Origin: Natronorubrum sediminis
Lineage (GTDB): Archaea > Halobacteriota > Halobacteria > Halobacteriales > Natrialbaceae
DNA: 64,000 nt
Assembly: GCF_900108095.1 (NCBI RefSeq)
Contig: NZ_FNWL01000003.1
Span: 112,501 to 176,500 of the forward strand
Reading direction: 5' to 3'
Part shown: positions 55,311 to 63,839 of the stretch, in pieces
Position numbering within the stretch: the first letter of the stretch is position 1
How the letters are laid out: each line of letters opens with the position of its first letter
Notes under the pieces: model-generated
Database searches by the model: none
What the model was told of the DNA's origin: nothing
What the model saw: the letters and a program-made list of their open reading frames with translations, nothing else
Made by a program: the position numbers and the translations under genes

Positions 55311-55847
55311 TTAGGCCGGAATGAGGTGTCCATCGTTCTGTGAAATCTGGCGTGCGAGTTCGTAGAGGCGGATGTCCCGTTCCAGTGCGTGCCACTCGCT
55401 GAGTCGGTCCATTCGTTCGTGGACGCGCTCGTGGTCGGCGCGATCGAAGACCGAGACTGCCGACGGGTCGTCCGTTCCGAACTGGTCGACGAACTCCTCG
55501 CGACGCGCCTCTAACTCGCCGACGCGGTCGATAAGTTCGTCGACTGGCCGATCCTCGGCCAACCGATTTGCTTCTTGCCACTCGAGATAGCTGTCGTTGC
55601 GCTGGTACTGGGCGGGTTGGACGTCGTGGTCCGCGCGCACGATGCCCATTTCGGCGAGTCGATCGAGGTGTTTTTTCGCCGCGTTCGGCGAACACGCGGC
55701 GATCGACGCGATTTCGGCGTACGACGTCGACTCCGTCACCCCGAGCACAGTATCGTAGACGCGGTCAAACGTATCCGTTCGCTCGCGCCACCGGTCGCGG
55801 ACCTCGTCGACGGCATCTTGATCCGGCACTGGATCGAAATCGGTCAT
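55311..55847 (-). CDS. Winged-helix regulator (DUF7342-like), paired with TumE-like protein
   Basis: The 178-residue protein has an N-terminal winged helix (about 25-75, YAEIASIAACSPNAAKKHLDRLAEMGIV). A charged helical C-terminal half follows that may dimerise (about 85-170). Such proteins are numerous in haloarchaea and are often followed at once by the TumE-like partner, as here with TAA-ATG adjacency. It is likely the antitoxin or repressor of the pair. I chose the ATG at 55847 over 55862. Confidence 0.8.
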   Translation of the reverse strand: MTDFDPVPDQDAVDEVRDRWRERTDTFDRVYDTVLGVTESTSYAEIASIAACSPNAAKKHLDRLAEMGIVRADHDVQPAQYQRNDSYLEWQEANRLAEDRPVDELIDRVGELEARREEFVDQFGTDDPSAVSVFDRADHERVHERMDRLSEWHALERDIRLYELARQISQNDGHLIPA

Positions 55848-55971
55848 AGTCGTCGTACGCACTCGAGACTAATATGTGTTCACAGTCGCAAATATTTGTG
55901 AGCAGTGTCTCTGCTGACACAGGCGCACTGTCGTCGATGCGTATTTCAGCCGTCCAGACCAACGCCTTCCT

Positions 55972-56193
55972 ATGAGTAACGACGCAGATATCGACCCCTC
56001 GAGCTACGAGGGACTCGAGGATGCGGAAGTCACGATGCGCGAGAACGACCACGGCTTGCACATCGCCGACGACGAGGTGACGGGCGTCTCGAGCCAGGGG
56101 CCGACGCCCGAAACGGCCCTCGAGAACCTCGCGGAGGCTGTCAAGTCCTACCGGGAAGCGACGAACGACGATCCGGGAGACGACTGGCTCTAG
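55972..56193 (+). CDS. HicB-like small protein without visible HicA
   Basis: The 73-residue acidic protein ends with TPETALENLAEAVKSYREA, which matches the HicB-type helix (G.T..EA..N...A). A degenerate HicB beta fold precedes it (VTMRENDHGLHIADDEVTGV). HicB antitoxins neutralise HicA mRNA interferases, but no HicA-sized gene is next to it. It may be an orphan or act on an unrelated partner. It diverges from the HTH/TumE-like pair. Confidence 0.7.
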   Translation: MSNDADIDPSSYEGLEDAEVTMRENDHGLHIADDEVTGVSSQGPTPETALENLAEAVKSYREATNDDPGDDWL

Positions 56194-56255
56194 ACGCTCG
56201 AGACCGGCCACCGCACGCTCGTGTTTTACGGACCCGTTCGTGGACAAATAGTGGT

Positions 56256-57776
56256 ATGGACGAGTACGATATCGTCGTCGTCGGCGGGGGCTCGGGCAGT
56301 CAGGTCGCGACGGCAGCGGCCGAAACGGGCCTCGAGGCGGCCGTTGTCGAACCCGGCCCGCTCGGGGGTACCTGTATCACTCGGGGTTGCGTGCCGTCGA
56401 AGGCACTGATTCATCGAGCAGACTTGCTCGAGGAGATTCGACACGCCGAGGCGTTTGGCATTCCAGCCGAAGTCGGGGGGATCGACTACGGCGCGATTAC
56501 GGACGCGATTCACGAGACGGTCTACGAGAAGGCGGATCGACAGGAAGCGAGCCTCGAGGACGCCGAAAACGTGACGCGCTACCGCGGCGAGGGTCGCTTC
56601 GTCGACGACCGAACGCTCGAGGTCGCGTTGAACGAGGACGCCGACGCCGCGGATTCTGCAGGCGAGACGATCGAAATTCACAGCGAGACGATCGTCCTCG
56701 CGGTCGGTAGTCGACCGATGGTGCCACCGATCGACGGCCTCGACGAGATGGATTTCCTCACGAGCGAGGACGCGCTCTTTCTGGACGACCGACCCGACTC
56801 GCTCGTGATCGTCGGCGGCGGCTACATCGGTGCCGAACTGGGGTACTTCTTCGGTGCGCTCGGCACGGAGGTGTCGATGATCGGTCGCAGCGAGACGCTG
56901 GTCCCGCGCGAGGACGACGATGTCAGCGAGTTCGTCACCGAGTCACTCGAGGACTACTGTGCGGTGTACGCCGGCTACGAGGCGAACGAGGTCGACCAGC
57001 GGGACGGACAACCGGTCGTCACTGCCGTCCCTGCCGGCGGCGACGGCGGCGATGACAGCGACGACGACGGCGGCGAATCGATCGAACTCGCGGCCGACGA
57101 CCTCCTGCTCGCGACCGGCCGCCGACCGAACACGGACACGCTGAACCTCGAGAACACGGACGTCGAAATGGACGACGAGGGCTACGTCGAGACGGACGAC
57201 CGTCTCGAGACCACCGCGGACGATATCTGGGCGCTCGGCGATATCGTCGGCGAGGAACCCTACAAGCACGCGGCGGACTACGAGACGAGAATCGTCACGG
57301 CGAACGTGCTTGGAGACGGTGCTACCGTGCGCGAGGACGGCGAGACGGGTTCGGCGTCGGTCGAAGGCGGCCGGACCGTCGATTACACCGCCATGCCCCA
57401 CGCGATTTTCACCGCGCCACAGGTTGCGAGCGTCGGCCAGACGACGGGGGAACTCGAGGAGTCGGGAACCGAGTACGAGTCGGCGAGGGTCTCCTTCGAC
57501 GCCGCGCCGCTGGGACTGATCCGCGAGGCAGAGGGCTTCGTCAAGGTGCTCGCGAGTCCAGCGGGCGAGATTCTGGGCTGTCACATCGTCGGCCCGGACG
57601 CGTCGACGCTGATTCAGGAGGTCGTCGTCGCGATGGACGCCGGCGACGGAACCGTCGACGACGTCGCCGACTCGGTGCACGTCCACCCGGCGCTCTCGGA
57701 AGTGGTGTACGCGGCGTTCGACGACCTCTCCTCGAGTCAGTTCTCGAGCGCGCCGGACTGGCGAGACGTGCGTTAG
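56256..57776 (+). CDS. Dihydrolipoyl-dehydrogenase-like pyridine nucleotide-disulfide oxidoreductase
   Basis: The 506-residue protein has the FAD loop VVVGGGSGSQVATAAA, the redox disulfide GGTCITRGCVPSKAL near 36-50 and an NAD loop VIVGGGYIGAELGYFFG. The second FAD motif is IWALGDIVGEEPYKHAA and the active-site base is in VHVHPALSEVV. An acidic insert GGDGGDDSDDDGG near 267-279 is unusual. No E2/E3 complex genes are nearby, so it may be a mercuric-reductase- or disulfide-reductase-like paralogue. It overlaps the convergent rhodanese gene by 4 bases. Confidence 0.9.
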   Translation: MDEYDIVVVGGGSGSQVATAAAETGLEAAVVEPGPLGGTCITRGCVPSKALIHRADLLEEIRHAEAFGIPAEVGGIDYGAITDAIHETVYEKADRQEASLEDAENVTRYRGEGRFVDDRTLEVALNEDADAADSAGETIEIHSETIVLAVGSRPMVPPIDGLDEMDFLTSEDALFLDDRPDSLVIVGGGYIGAELGYFFGALGTEVSMIGRSETLVPREDDDVSEFVTESLEDYCAVYAGYEANEVDQRDGQPVVTAVPAGGDGGDDSDDDGGESIELAADDLLLATGRRPNTDTLNLENTDVEMDDEGYVETDDRLETTADDIWALGDIVGEEPYKHAADYETRIVTANVLGDGATVREDGETGSASVEGGRTVDYTAMPHAIFTAPQVASVGQTTGELEESGTEYESARVSFDAAPLGLIREAEGFVKVLASPAGEILGCHIVGPDASTLIQEVVVAMDAGDGTVDDVADSVHVHPALSEVVYAAFDDLSSSQFSSAPDWRDVR

Positions 57777-58570
57777 TCGGCCGTCCCGGTTTCGACAGCG
57801 CCGTCGTTCGCCAGCCACTCCGTCAAACTCCCCTCGTAGAAGCTGACGTCATCGTAGCCCAGCGCGCGGAGGACGACGTAGGTGTGGCTGATCCGTCGGG
57901 CCGTGTTGCAATAGAGGATGATTTCGCGCCCGCGCGTGATGCCGGAGGACTCGAGTAAGTCCTCGAGTTCGGTCTCCGATTTCAGCCGGCGCGTCTCGTC
58001 GTCGACGACTTCGCGCCAGTTGAATCTGAGCGCACCGGGCAGTCGGGCTTCTTCGAACTCGGCTTGCTCTCGAGTGTCGACGAAGAGCGCGTCGCGTTCG
58101 AGGGCGTCTTCGACGTCCTCGAGACCGATCAGTGGACTCTCCTCGCGCGAGAGCGGGGTCGGTTCGTACTCGGTCGGCTCGATGTCTGGCGCTTCGCTTT
58201 CGGTTTCGTACTCGAGGTTCCACGCGCTGTAGTCGCCGTCGAGCAAGCGCACGTCGTCGTGGCCGTACTCGAGGGCGGTCAGGACGAATCGAGCCGCGAA
58301 CACACCGTGGGTGTCGTCGTAGGCGACGATCGTGTCCTCGGGCGAGATTCCAGCCTCGGAGAGCAGCGTCGCGAACGCGTCGGCGCCAGGGAGCGTTCCG
58401 CGATCGACGTCGGATTCGTCTCGGTAACGTTCGAACGGGACGTTCACGGCACTCGGAACGTGTCCGATGCCATCGTACTCCCAGGGATCTCGAACGTCGA
58501 CGACGCTGAGGTGAGGATCCTCGAGTCGATCTGCGAGCCACTCGGGGCCGACGACGAAGGTATCGTCCAT
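57773..58570 (-). CDS. Two-domain sulfurtransferase (rhodanese family), variant active loop
   Basis: The 265-residue protein has two rhodanese modules (about 10-120 and 150-260). The N-terminal module has DDTHG in place of a cysteine, as usual. The C-terminal active-site cysteine sits in LYCNTARRISHTY, which differs from CRIGERSS in the neighbouring paralogue. It transfers sulfane sulfur, from thiosulfate or mercaptopyruvate, to a thiol or cyanide. It is divergent from the second sulfurtransferase gene 281 bases away. Confidence 0.88.
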   Translation of the reverse strand: MDDTFVVGPEWLADRLEDPHLSVVDVRDPWEYDGIGHVPSAVNVPFERYRDESDVDRGTLPGADAFATLLSEAGISPEDTIVAYDDTHGVFAARFVLTALEYGHDDVRLLDGDYSAWNLEYETESEAPDIEPTEYEPTPLSREESPLIGLEDVEDALERDALFVDTREQAEFEEARLPGALRFNWREVVDDETRRLKSETELEDLLESSGITRGREIILYCNTARRISHTYVVLRALGYDDVSFYEGSLTEWLANDGAVETGTAD

Positions 58571-58851
58571 TGGCTGGTGGTTGCCGACTTACCTCCGAGA
58601 ACACTCCGATTCCGACACCATTCCCCTGAGTACCGAGGTGACGGCAATAATTGTGAGTACATGCCGATTTTCCGATTCGCCCATCCCGTCAGTTGACGGC
58701 CGGGGCTATAACTGACCGTCCGGGAATGCGCCGGCGGATCGGCACGAATTCGGCCGTTCGAGATAGCGGCAACAGTCACCGTTACGATCGACCGCCGTCC
58801 GAATTGTCCGCTTCGAGAGGCCCTATGACCCTCCCAGCCTACGTTTCGAGT

Positions 58852-59709
58852 ATGGCAACAGAATACGCCAACGACGTACTCGTCACGGCTGAGTGGGTCG
58901 ACGACCGACTCGAGGAGTTCCAGGACGACGATTCCGACCTGCGACTCGTCGAGGTCGACGTCGACACGGAGGCCTACGAGGACGAACACGCGCCGGGCGC
59001 GATCGGGTTCAACTGGGAGACCCAGTTGCAAGATCAGACCACGCGTGATATCCTGACGAAGGAGGACTTCGAGGACTTACTCGGCTCCCACGGCATCAGC
59101 GAGGACTCGACCGTCGTCCTCTACGGTGACAACTCCAACTGGTTCGCCGCCTACACCTACTGGCAGTTCAAGTACTACGGCCACGAGGACGTCTCCCTGC
59201 TCGACGGCGGCCGAGAGTACTGGCTCGAGAACGATTATCCGACGACGGACGAGGAGCCTGACTTCTCGGAGACCGAGTACGACGCCGCGGGTCCACGCGA
59301 GAGCATCCGCGCCTACCGCGAGGACGTCGAAAACGCGATCGATCGCGGCGTTCCGCTGGTCGACGTTCGCTCGCCAGAGGAGTTCAGCGGCGAGATCCTC
59401 GCCCCGCCGGGGCTCCAGGAGACCGCCCAGCGCGGCGGCCACATTCCTGGCGCGAAGAATATCTCGTGGGCGGCCGTGACGAACGACGACGGCACGTTCA
59501 AGGACTACGACGAACTCGAGGACCTCTACGCCGAGGAGGATATCGACGGCGACGAGACGACCGTCGCGTACTGCCGAATCGGCGAGCGCTCGTCGGTCGC
59601 GTGGTTCGCACTGCACGAACTGCTCGGCTACGAGGACACCGTCAACTACGACGGTTCGTGGACCGAGTGGGGTAACTTGGTCAACGCGCCGATCGAGAAA
59701 GGCGAATAA
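58852..59709 (+). CDS. Thiosulfate sulfurtransferase (two-domain rhodanese)
   Basis: The 285-residue protein has an inactive N-terminal rhodanese module with LYGDNSNWFAAY and an active C-terminal one with catalytic Cys in YCRIGERSS. PGAKNISW and GHIPGAK features are typical. It is of canonical length from the ATG at 58852 (MATEYANDVLVTAEWVDDRL); the frame further up to 58693 does not look conserved. It differs from the divergent paralogue mainly in the active loop. Confidence 0.92.
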   Translation: MATEYANDVLVTAEWVDDRLEEFQDDDSDLRLVEVDVDTEAYEDEHAPGAIGFNWETQLQDQTTRDILTKEDFEDLLGSHGISEDSTVVLYGDNSNWFAAYTYWQFKYYGHEDVSLLDGGREYWLENDYPTTDEEPDFSETEYDAAGPRESIRAYREDVENAIDRGVPLVDVRSPEEFSGEILAPPGLQETAQRGGHIPGAKNISWAAVTNDDGTFKDYDELEDLYAEEDIDGDETTVAYCRIGERSSVAWFALHELLGYEDTVNYDGSWTEWGNLVNAPIEKGE

Positions 59710-59855
59710 CACGACATCGCTCTCCTAACTGGCCCGTATTATCCGCTTTTTGAACGGTCGCTAGCCACACCTCGAGCTATTCGGGTCCGTTCGATCGGCC
59801 ATAAAAGAACGGTCCACACCGCGGTGGGAGCGACGCTAGTCGAGGGACAGACGTC

Positions 59856-61037
59856 TCAGTCGAGGTACTCCGACTCGAGGTCGGCGGGCGTGATGACGTC
59901 GACGTCGGCGTCGTCGATCGCCGAGAGGGCGTCTTCGATGTCGTCGACGGAGTCGCCCACGTTTCGGTAGGAGAGCGTGGCGATCAGGCGCTGCTCGGCG
60001 GCCCACTCGAGCAGTTGCTCGACGTCGTCGCCCTCTGGGTTGGTCGTGCGCGGGGCGAGGTGTGGGTTGCTGAGGTGGCCGTGGCCCGTGTAGCTACTCG
60101 TGAACGCCACGTCGGAGTACTCTTCGGCGAGTTCGACGGCGCTCTCGTCGTAGCGGTTGAGGCCGTAGGAGTAGTAGCCGGCGTCGAAGCCGTTGTCCTC
60201 GAGCCACTCGGCCGCGCTGGCGAGTTCGTCTTCCTGCCCACTCTCGTCGTGTTGGGTGAGGTTGGTTCCCGTCGCGCCGGCGCTCGCGATAGTCCAGCCG
60301 TCGTCCTGGAGGCTCTCGAGGTCGTCCTGTGAGAGTCGATCTTCGCCGCCGACGTAGTCGGTGGCGACGAACACGGTTCCGGGCACGTCGTACTCGGCGA
60401 GCAGCGGGGCAGCTTCGCTGGCGACGTCGTCGTAAGCCTCGGGGAACTGGACCATGACGGCTCCCGTCTCCGGACGCTCGACGAAGTGGTAGTCGTCACA
60501 CCATAGGGACAGTTCGCGGTCGCCGGCCCAGACGGAGATTTTCGTGTGGTCGATCGAACTCAGGTCCGGGTCGCCGTCGGTGTCGACGACGCCGAGGTTG
60601 TGGCGGGCGAACGGTCCCGCTTCGCGGACGCTACACTGGAGGAACAGTCGGTCGCCGTCGGTGTCCGTCAACTGGATCGTCGGGTTGACGTCGTGATCGC
60701 TCGCGAACGCCAGCGCGGGGAACTCGGTGGAGAGGTCCCGCGGGGTGTCGAACTCCCGCTTGATCATGACGCGTTCGCCGTCGCCGTCGGATTCCATCCG
60801 GGCGGACTGGGAGCCGGAGTAGACGCGATCTTCGTCGGCGCTGAGCGATCCTTCTTCGACCGTCCACTTGTCGAGGTCTTCGAAGTCGTCGAACGCACCC
60901 GGTTGTTCGTCCACGGGATCGGAGGACCCGTTGTCGTCACCGTTGGCGTCATCGTCGTCGCTTCCGGAGTCGGTCAGGGCGGAACAGCCGGCGACGGTGA
61001 CCGCCGCCGCTGTCGCGAGGTATGCTCGTCGTTTCAT
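59856..61037 (-). CDS. Lipoprotein with lectin-like and polysaccharide-deacetylase-like domains
   Basis: The 393-residue protein starts MKRRAYLATAAAVTVAGC with lipobox Cys18, then an acidic linker and a beta-rich lectin-like domain (about 48-190, FDDFEDLDKWTVEEGSLS). A NodB-like barrel follows from about 195. In the barrel the usual TFDDG motif reads QFPEAYDD, and the second metal motif is SAGATGTN, so the catalytic His pair appears lost. It is probably surface-bound and may bind rather than hydrolyse glycans. Confidence 0.82.
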   Translation of the reverse strand: MKRRAYLATAAAVTVAGCSALTDSGSDDDDANGDDNGSSDPVDEQPGAFDDFEDLDKWTVEEGSLSADEDRVYSGSQSARMESDGDGERVMIKREFDTPRDLSTEFPALAFASDHDVNPTIQLTDTDGDRLFLQCSVREAGPFARHNLGVVDTDGDPDLSSIDHTKISVWAGDRELSLWCDDYHFVERPETGAVMVQFPEAYDDVASEAAPLLAEYDVPGTVFVATDYVGGEDRLSQDDLESLQDDGWTIASAGATGTNLTQHDESGQEDELASAAEWLEDNGFDAGYYSYGLNRYDESAVELAEEYSDVAFTSSYTGHGHLSNPHLAPRTTNPEGDDVEQLLEWAAEQRLIATLSYRNVGDSVDDIEDALSAIDDADVDVITPADLESEYLD

Positions 61038-61232
61038 TCCAATCGAAGACTGTTCGCTACCGATGATTGTTATGACTGCTCTAGAGTCTCAGCTTCGTGA
61101 GTAACGGCTGCTTATCGACTCGAATGGGCTCCCTACCCTCCCCGTGAAACCGAGTGACTGTGGTCAGACGAGGGGGACTCGAGTAAGCGCGGTCGCGACA
61201 CATCTAACTCGCGGGCGAGCGAAGTTCCTGCT

Positions 61233-61865
61233 ATGACCGACGCTGGCGCGTTCGTCGATACCGTCCGTGAAGAAAACCAGACCGCCCTCTCCCGACTCGG
61301 TTCCTCGAAATCCCTCTACGCCGAGACCGGCGGCGACATCGACACCGAACCGGTTCTCCGTGCGACAGCGGACGCCGAATACGCGGCCTGGCAGACGTTC
61401 AGCGGGTGGGCCGAGGATGCGGCCGACGATACTCGGGAGGCTTTCGAAACCACGGCGACGGAAGAGCGAGAGCACTACGAAACCGTCCGCTCCCACCTCG
61501 GCACCGAAGACTACGACCCGGAAGAACTCCCTGCCCTCCACGAGTACCTCCGCGGCCTCGAGTCACCGGTCGAGCGCGTCGGCGGCTTGATCGGCCGCAT
61601 CGTCGCGAGCAAACGCTCGAAAGAACAGGTCGTCGGCTACTTCGTCGGCGACGCGGACCCGCAGACGGCGAGCGTCTTCCGCGAGTTCGGAGCCGATCTG
61701 GACGACCAACTCGAGCGCGCACAGGCCCTCGTCGAGTCCGTCTGCGACGACGAGTCAGATCGCGAGCGCGCACTCGAGGCCGCGACGGGTGCAATCGAGG
61801 CCGCCTACGGCGAGTACGTCGAAAATATGGAAGCACTGGGTGCGAATCCGAAGCCGGTCTGCTGA
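61233..61865 (+). CDS. Ferritin-like / rubrerythrin-type protein
   Basis: The 210-residue all-helical protein has metal-type motifs DAEYAAWQTF near 46-55 and EEREHYETVRSHLG near 76-89. Further helices end EYVENMEALGANPKPVC. It resembles the haloarchaeal rubrerythrin-domain family, but there is no rubredoxin module. It could bind a diiron site for peroxide reduction, or it could have lost it. The gene is alone. Confidence 0.8.
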   Translation: MTDAGAFVDTVREENQTALSRLGSSKSLYAETGGDIDTEPVLRATADAEYAAWQTFSGWAEDAADDTREAFETTATEEREHYETVRSHLGTEDYDPEELPALHEYLRGLESPVERVGGLIGRIVASKRSKEQVVGYFVGDADPQTASVFREFGADLDDQLERAQALVESVCDDESDRERALEAATGAIEAAYGEYVENMEALGANPKPVC

Positions 61866-61879
61866 GGAATCGATACGAC

Positions 61880-62152
61880 TCAGACGCCCTCGAGCGTCTC
61901 TCGATACGCGTGAATCGACTCGAGTGCCTCCGCGATCAGGTTCGCGACGGCGCCGCCTTCTTCGTCCGCAATCTCGGTGAGTACGTGTTCGTGACGCGCG
62001 AGTTTGCCGTGATCCGGTCCTCGGTCGGCGTCGGCGAGCGTTTCGAACTGTGACGATTGGTTTTCGAGGCGTTCTTTCGTATCCTCGCCCGACGCAGCGT
62101 CGGCTGCTTCTTCGAGTGTCGACGCAGCGTGCTCGAGGGTGGCTCGTGACAT
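61880..62152 (-). CDS. Small helical haloarchaeal protein (DUF7553-like)
   Basis: The 90-residue protein starts MSRATLEHAASTLEEAADAA and is all helix with repeated Glu/Ala and His pairs (KLARHEHVLTEIADEEG). It is a soluble small protein of a type common in haloarchaea with no function known to me. It converges with the ferritin-like gene, which ends 15 bases away. Confidence 0.78.
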   Translation of the reverse strand: MSRATLEHAASTLEEAADAASGEDTKERLENQSSQFETLADADRGPDHGKLARHEHVLTEIADEEGGAVANLIAEALESIHAYRETLEGV

Positions 62153-62255
62153 ACGATCCGATTCGCTCGTCGACGATAAAACAGTTTCACACCTGAAGGT
62201 CACGCTGGTACACCCGGATGATGAACCGCCGGTATGTGCCGGCTCTCTCGGTGTC

Positions 62256-63095
62256 TCACTCGAGGCGTTCGATCCGACCCTCGAGCGAGCGGTCAGCGAC
62301 CCCGTCGGCCGCCAATCCGGCGACCGTGTCGTGAAAATTCGTTCGATAACTCGCCGGTCCGGCGTACTCGCGTTCAGCGGCTCGCTCGCCCGCGATTCCG
62401 AAGGCAAGCGTCGCGTGGATGGCGGCAGTCGTCGGATCCTCGAGTGCGCCCCGGAAGACGGCGACGGTCGCGCCGAGCATACACCCGGTGCCGACGACCG
62501 CCGCGAGCATCTCGTGGCCGGCGCTGAGTCTGATCGCCCCGTCTGCGGTCGCGACGACGTCTTCGACGCCGCTGGCGACGACCGTCGTGTCGGTCGACTC
62601 GGCGAGTGACTGCGCCGCCGTCTCGATCTCGTCGTACTCGCCGACCGATTCGACACCTCGCACCTCGGCGTCGACGCCCGCGAGCGCGCTGATCTCGCCG
62701 TAGTTGCCCTTGATGACTGAGAAGCCGACGGTCTCGAGGAGCGACTCGGCGACCTCGCCTCGAGTCGGGGTCGAGCCGACGCCGACGGGGTCGAGGACGA
62801 TCGGAATGTCGTGTTCGGCTGCGGTCTCCGCCGCATCGTGCATCGCCTCGACTTTCCCCTGGGGTACCTGGCCGGTGTTGAAGAGGATCGCGGCCGCACC
62901 GGCGGCCATCTCGCCGGCGTCGCCGGGCGAGTCGGCCATCACCGGGAGCGCGTTCCAGTGAAGGGTGAGGTTCGCGACGTCGTTCATCGTCACGTCGTTC
63001 GTGAGGTGCTGGACGAGCGGTGAGGTTTCGTCGATCGCTCGCAGCGAGTCGCCGAGTTCGGCCTCGGTGACGCTCGAGGGAAGTGTGCTAGTCAT
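62256..63095 (-). CDS. thiM: Hydroxyethylthiazole kinase
   Basis: The 279-residue ribokinase-like enzyme has VQHLTNDVTMNDVANLTLHWNA near 28-49, LDPVGVGST near 116 and the catalytic AAVVGTGCMLGATVAVF loop near 212-228. It phosphorylates 4-methyl-5-hydroxyethylthiazole to supply thiazole phosphate for thiamine salvage. It starts 10 bases after thiE in the same direction, and the two form an operon. Confidence 0.94.
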   Translation of the reverse strand: MTSTLPSSVTEAELGDSLRAIDETSPLVQHLTNDVTMNDVANLTLHWNALPVMADSPGDAGEMAAGAAAILFNTGQVPQGKVEAMHDAAETAAEHDIPIVLDPVGVGSTPTRGEVAESLLETVGFSVIKGNYGEISALAGVDAEVRGVESVGEYDEIETAAQSLAESTDTTVVASGVEDVVATADGAIRLSAGHEMLAAVVGTGCMLGATVAVFRGALEDPTTAAIHATLAFGIAGERAAEREYAGPASYRTNFHDTVAGLAADGVADRSLEGRIERLE

Positions 63096-63105
63096 CGAAT
63101 CACAT

Positions 63106-63756
63106 TCAGTCCTCGACTGTCTTCGCCGTTTCGACCGCTTCAGCGAGTGCGGCCGTCGCTGCCGCCGGATCCGTGGCGGCCGTAATTTCGGAGATGACGG
63201 CGACCCCGGTGGCCCCCGACTCGACGACGGGGCCGGCGTTTTCGGCCGTGATTCCGCCGATTCCGACGACGGGAATCGAGACGCTGGCCACAATGTCGGC
63301 GACTCGCTCGGGGCCGACGCCGTCCTTCTCGGCGGCGACGTCCTTCGAGGTCGTGCCGTAGATCGTCCCGACCCCGAGGTAGTCCGCACCGGCTGCCTCG
63401 GCTTGCCGGGCCTCCTCGAGCGTCGAGGTCGAGCAGCCGACGACGGCGTCGGGACCGAGAAGATTGCGGACGGCGGCGACCGGGAGGTCCGATTGGCCGA
63501 CGTGGACGCCGTCGGCGTCGATCGCCCGTGCGATGTCGACCCGGTCGTTGATGATCAGGTCCACGCCCGCCTCGGCAGTCAGTTCGCGAAGTTCTCGCCC
63601 AAGTTCGTATCGGAATCGAGCGTCGGTGCCCTTTTCGCGGAGTTGAATCGCGTCGACGCCGCCGTCGATCGCCGCGCGAACGATCTCGAGGGTTGTCCGC
63701 CCCTCCGAGAGCGACGCGTCGGTCACGAGATAGGTGTGCCAGTTCGAGACAGTCAT
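63106..63756 (-). CDS. thiE: Thiamine-phosphate synthase
   Basis: The 216-residue TIM-barrel enzyme has YLVTDASLSEGRTTLEIV, GVDAIQLREKGTDAR, DLIINDRVDIARAIDADGVHVGQSD and the phosphate-site GVGTIYGTTSKD. It couples the pyrimidine diphosphate and thiazole phosphate to give thiamine phosphate. The ATG at 63756 gives the family start MTVSNWHTYLVTD. No thi-box riboswitch was recognised upstream. thiM follows at once. Confidence 0.95.
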   Translation of the reverse strand: MTVSNWHTYLVTDASLSEGRTTLEIVRAAIDGGVDAIQLREKGTDARFRYELGRELRELTAEAGVDLIINDRVDIARAIDADGVHVGQSDLPVAAVRNLLGPDAVVGCSTSTLEEARQAEAAGADYLGVGTIYGTTSKDVAAEKDGVGPERVADIVASVSIPVVGIGGITAENAGPVVESGATGVAVISEITAATDPAAATAALAEAVETAKTVED

Positions 63757-63839
63757 ATCGGTGCCTCTGTCCGCCGAGATAAAAGAGACGATGGTCCAGG
63801 TTCGAACCCGATAGACGCCCGATCGTTTCTCGAACTGCG

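Noticed and set aside
63757-63839. Thiamine riboswitch upstream of thiE
   Set aside because: The 83-base gap shows no CTGAGA or thi-box elements.
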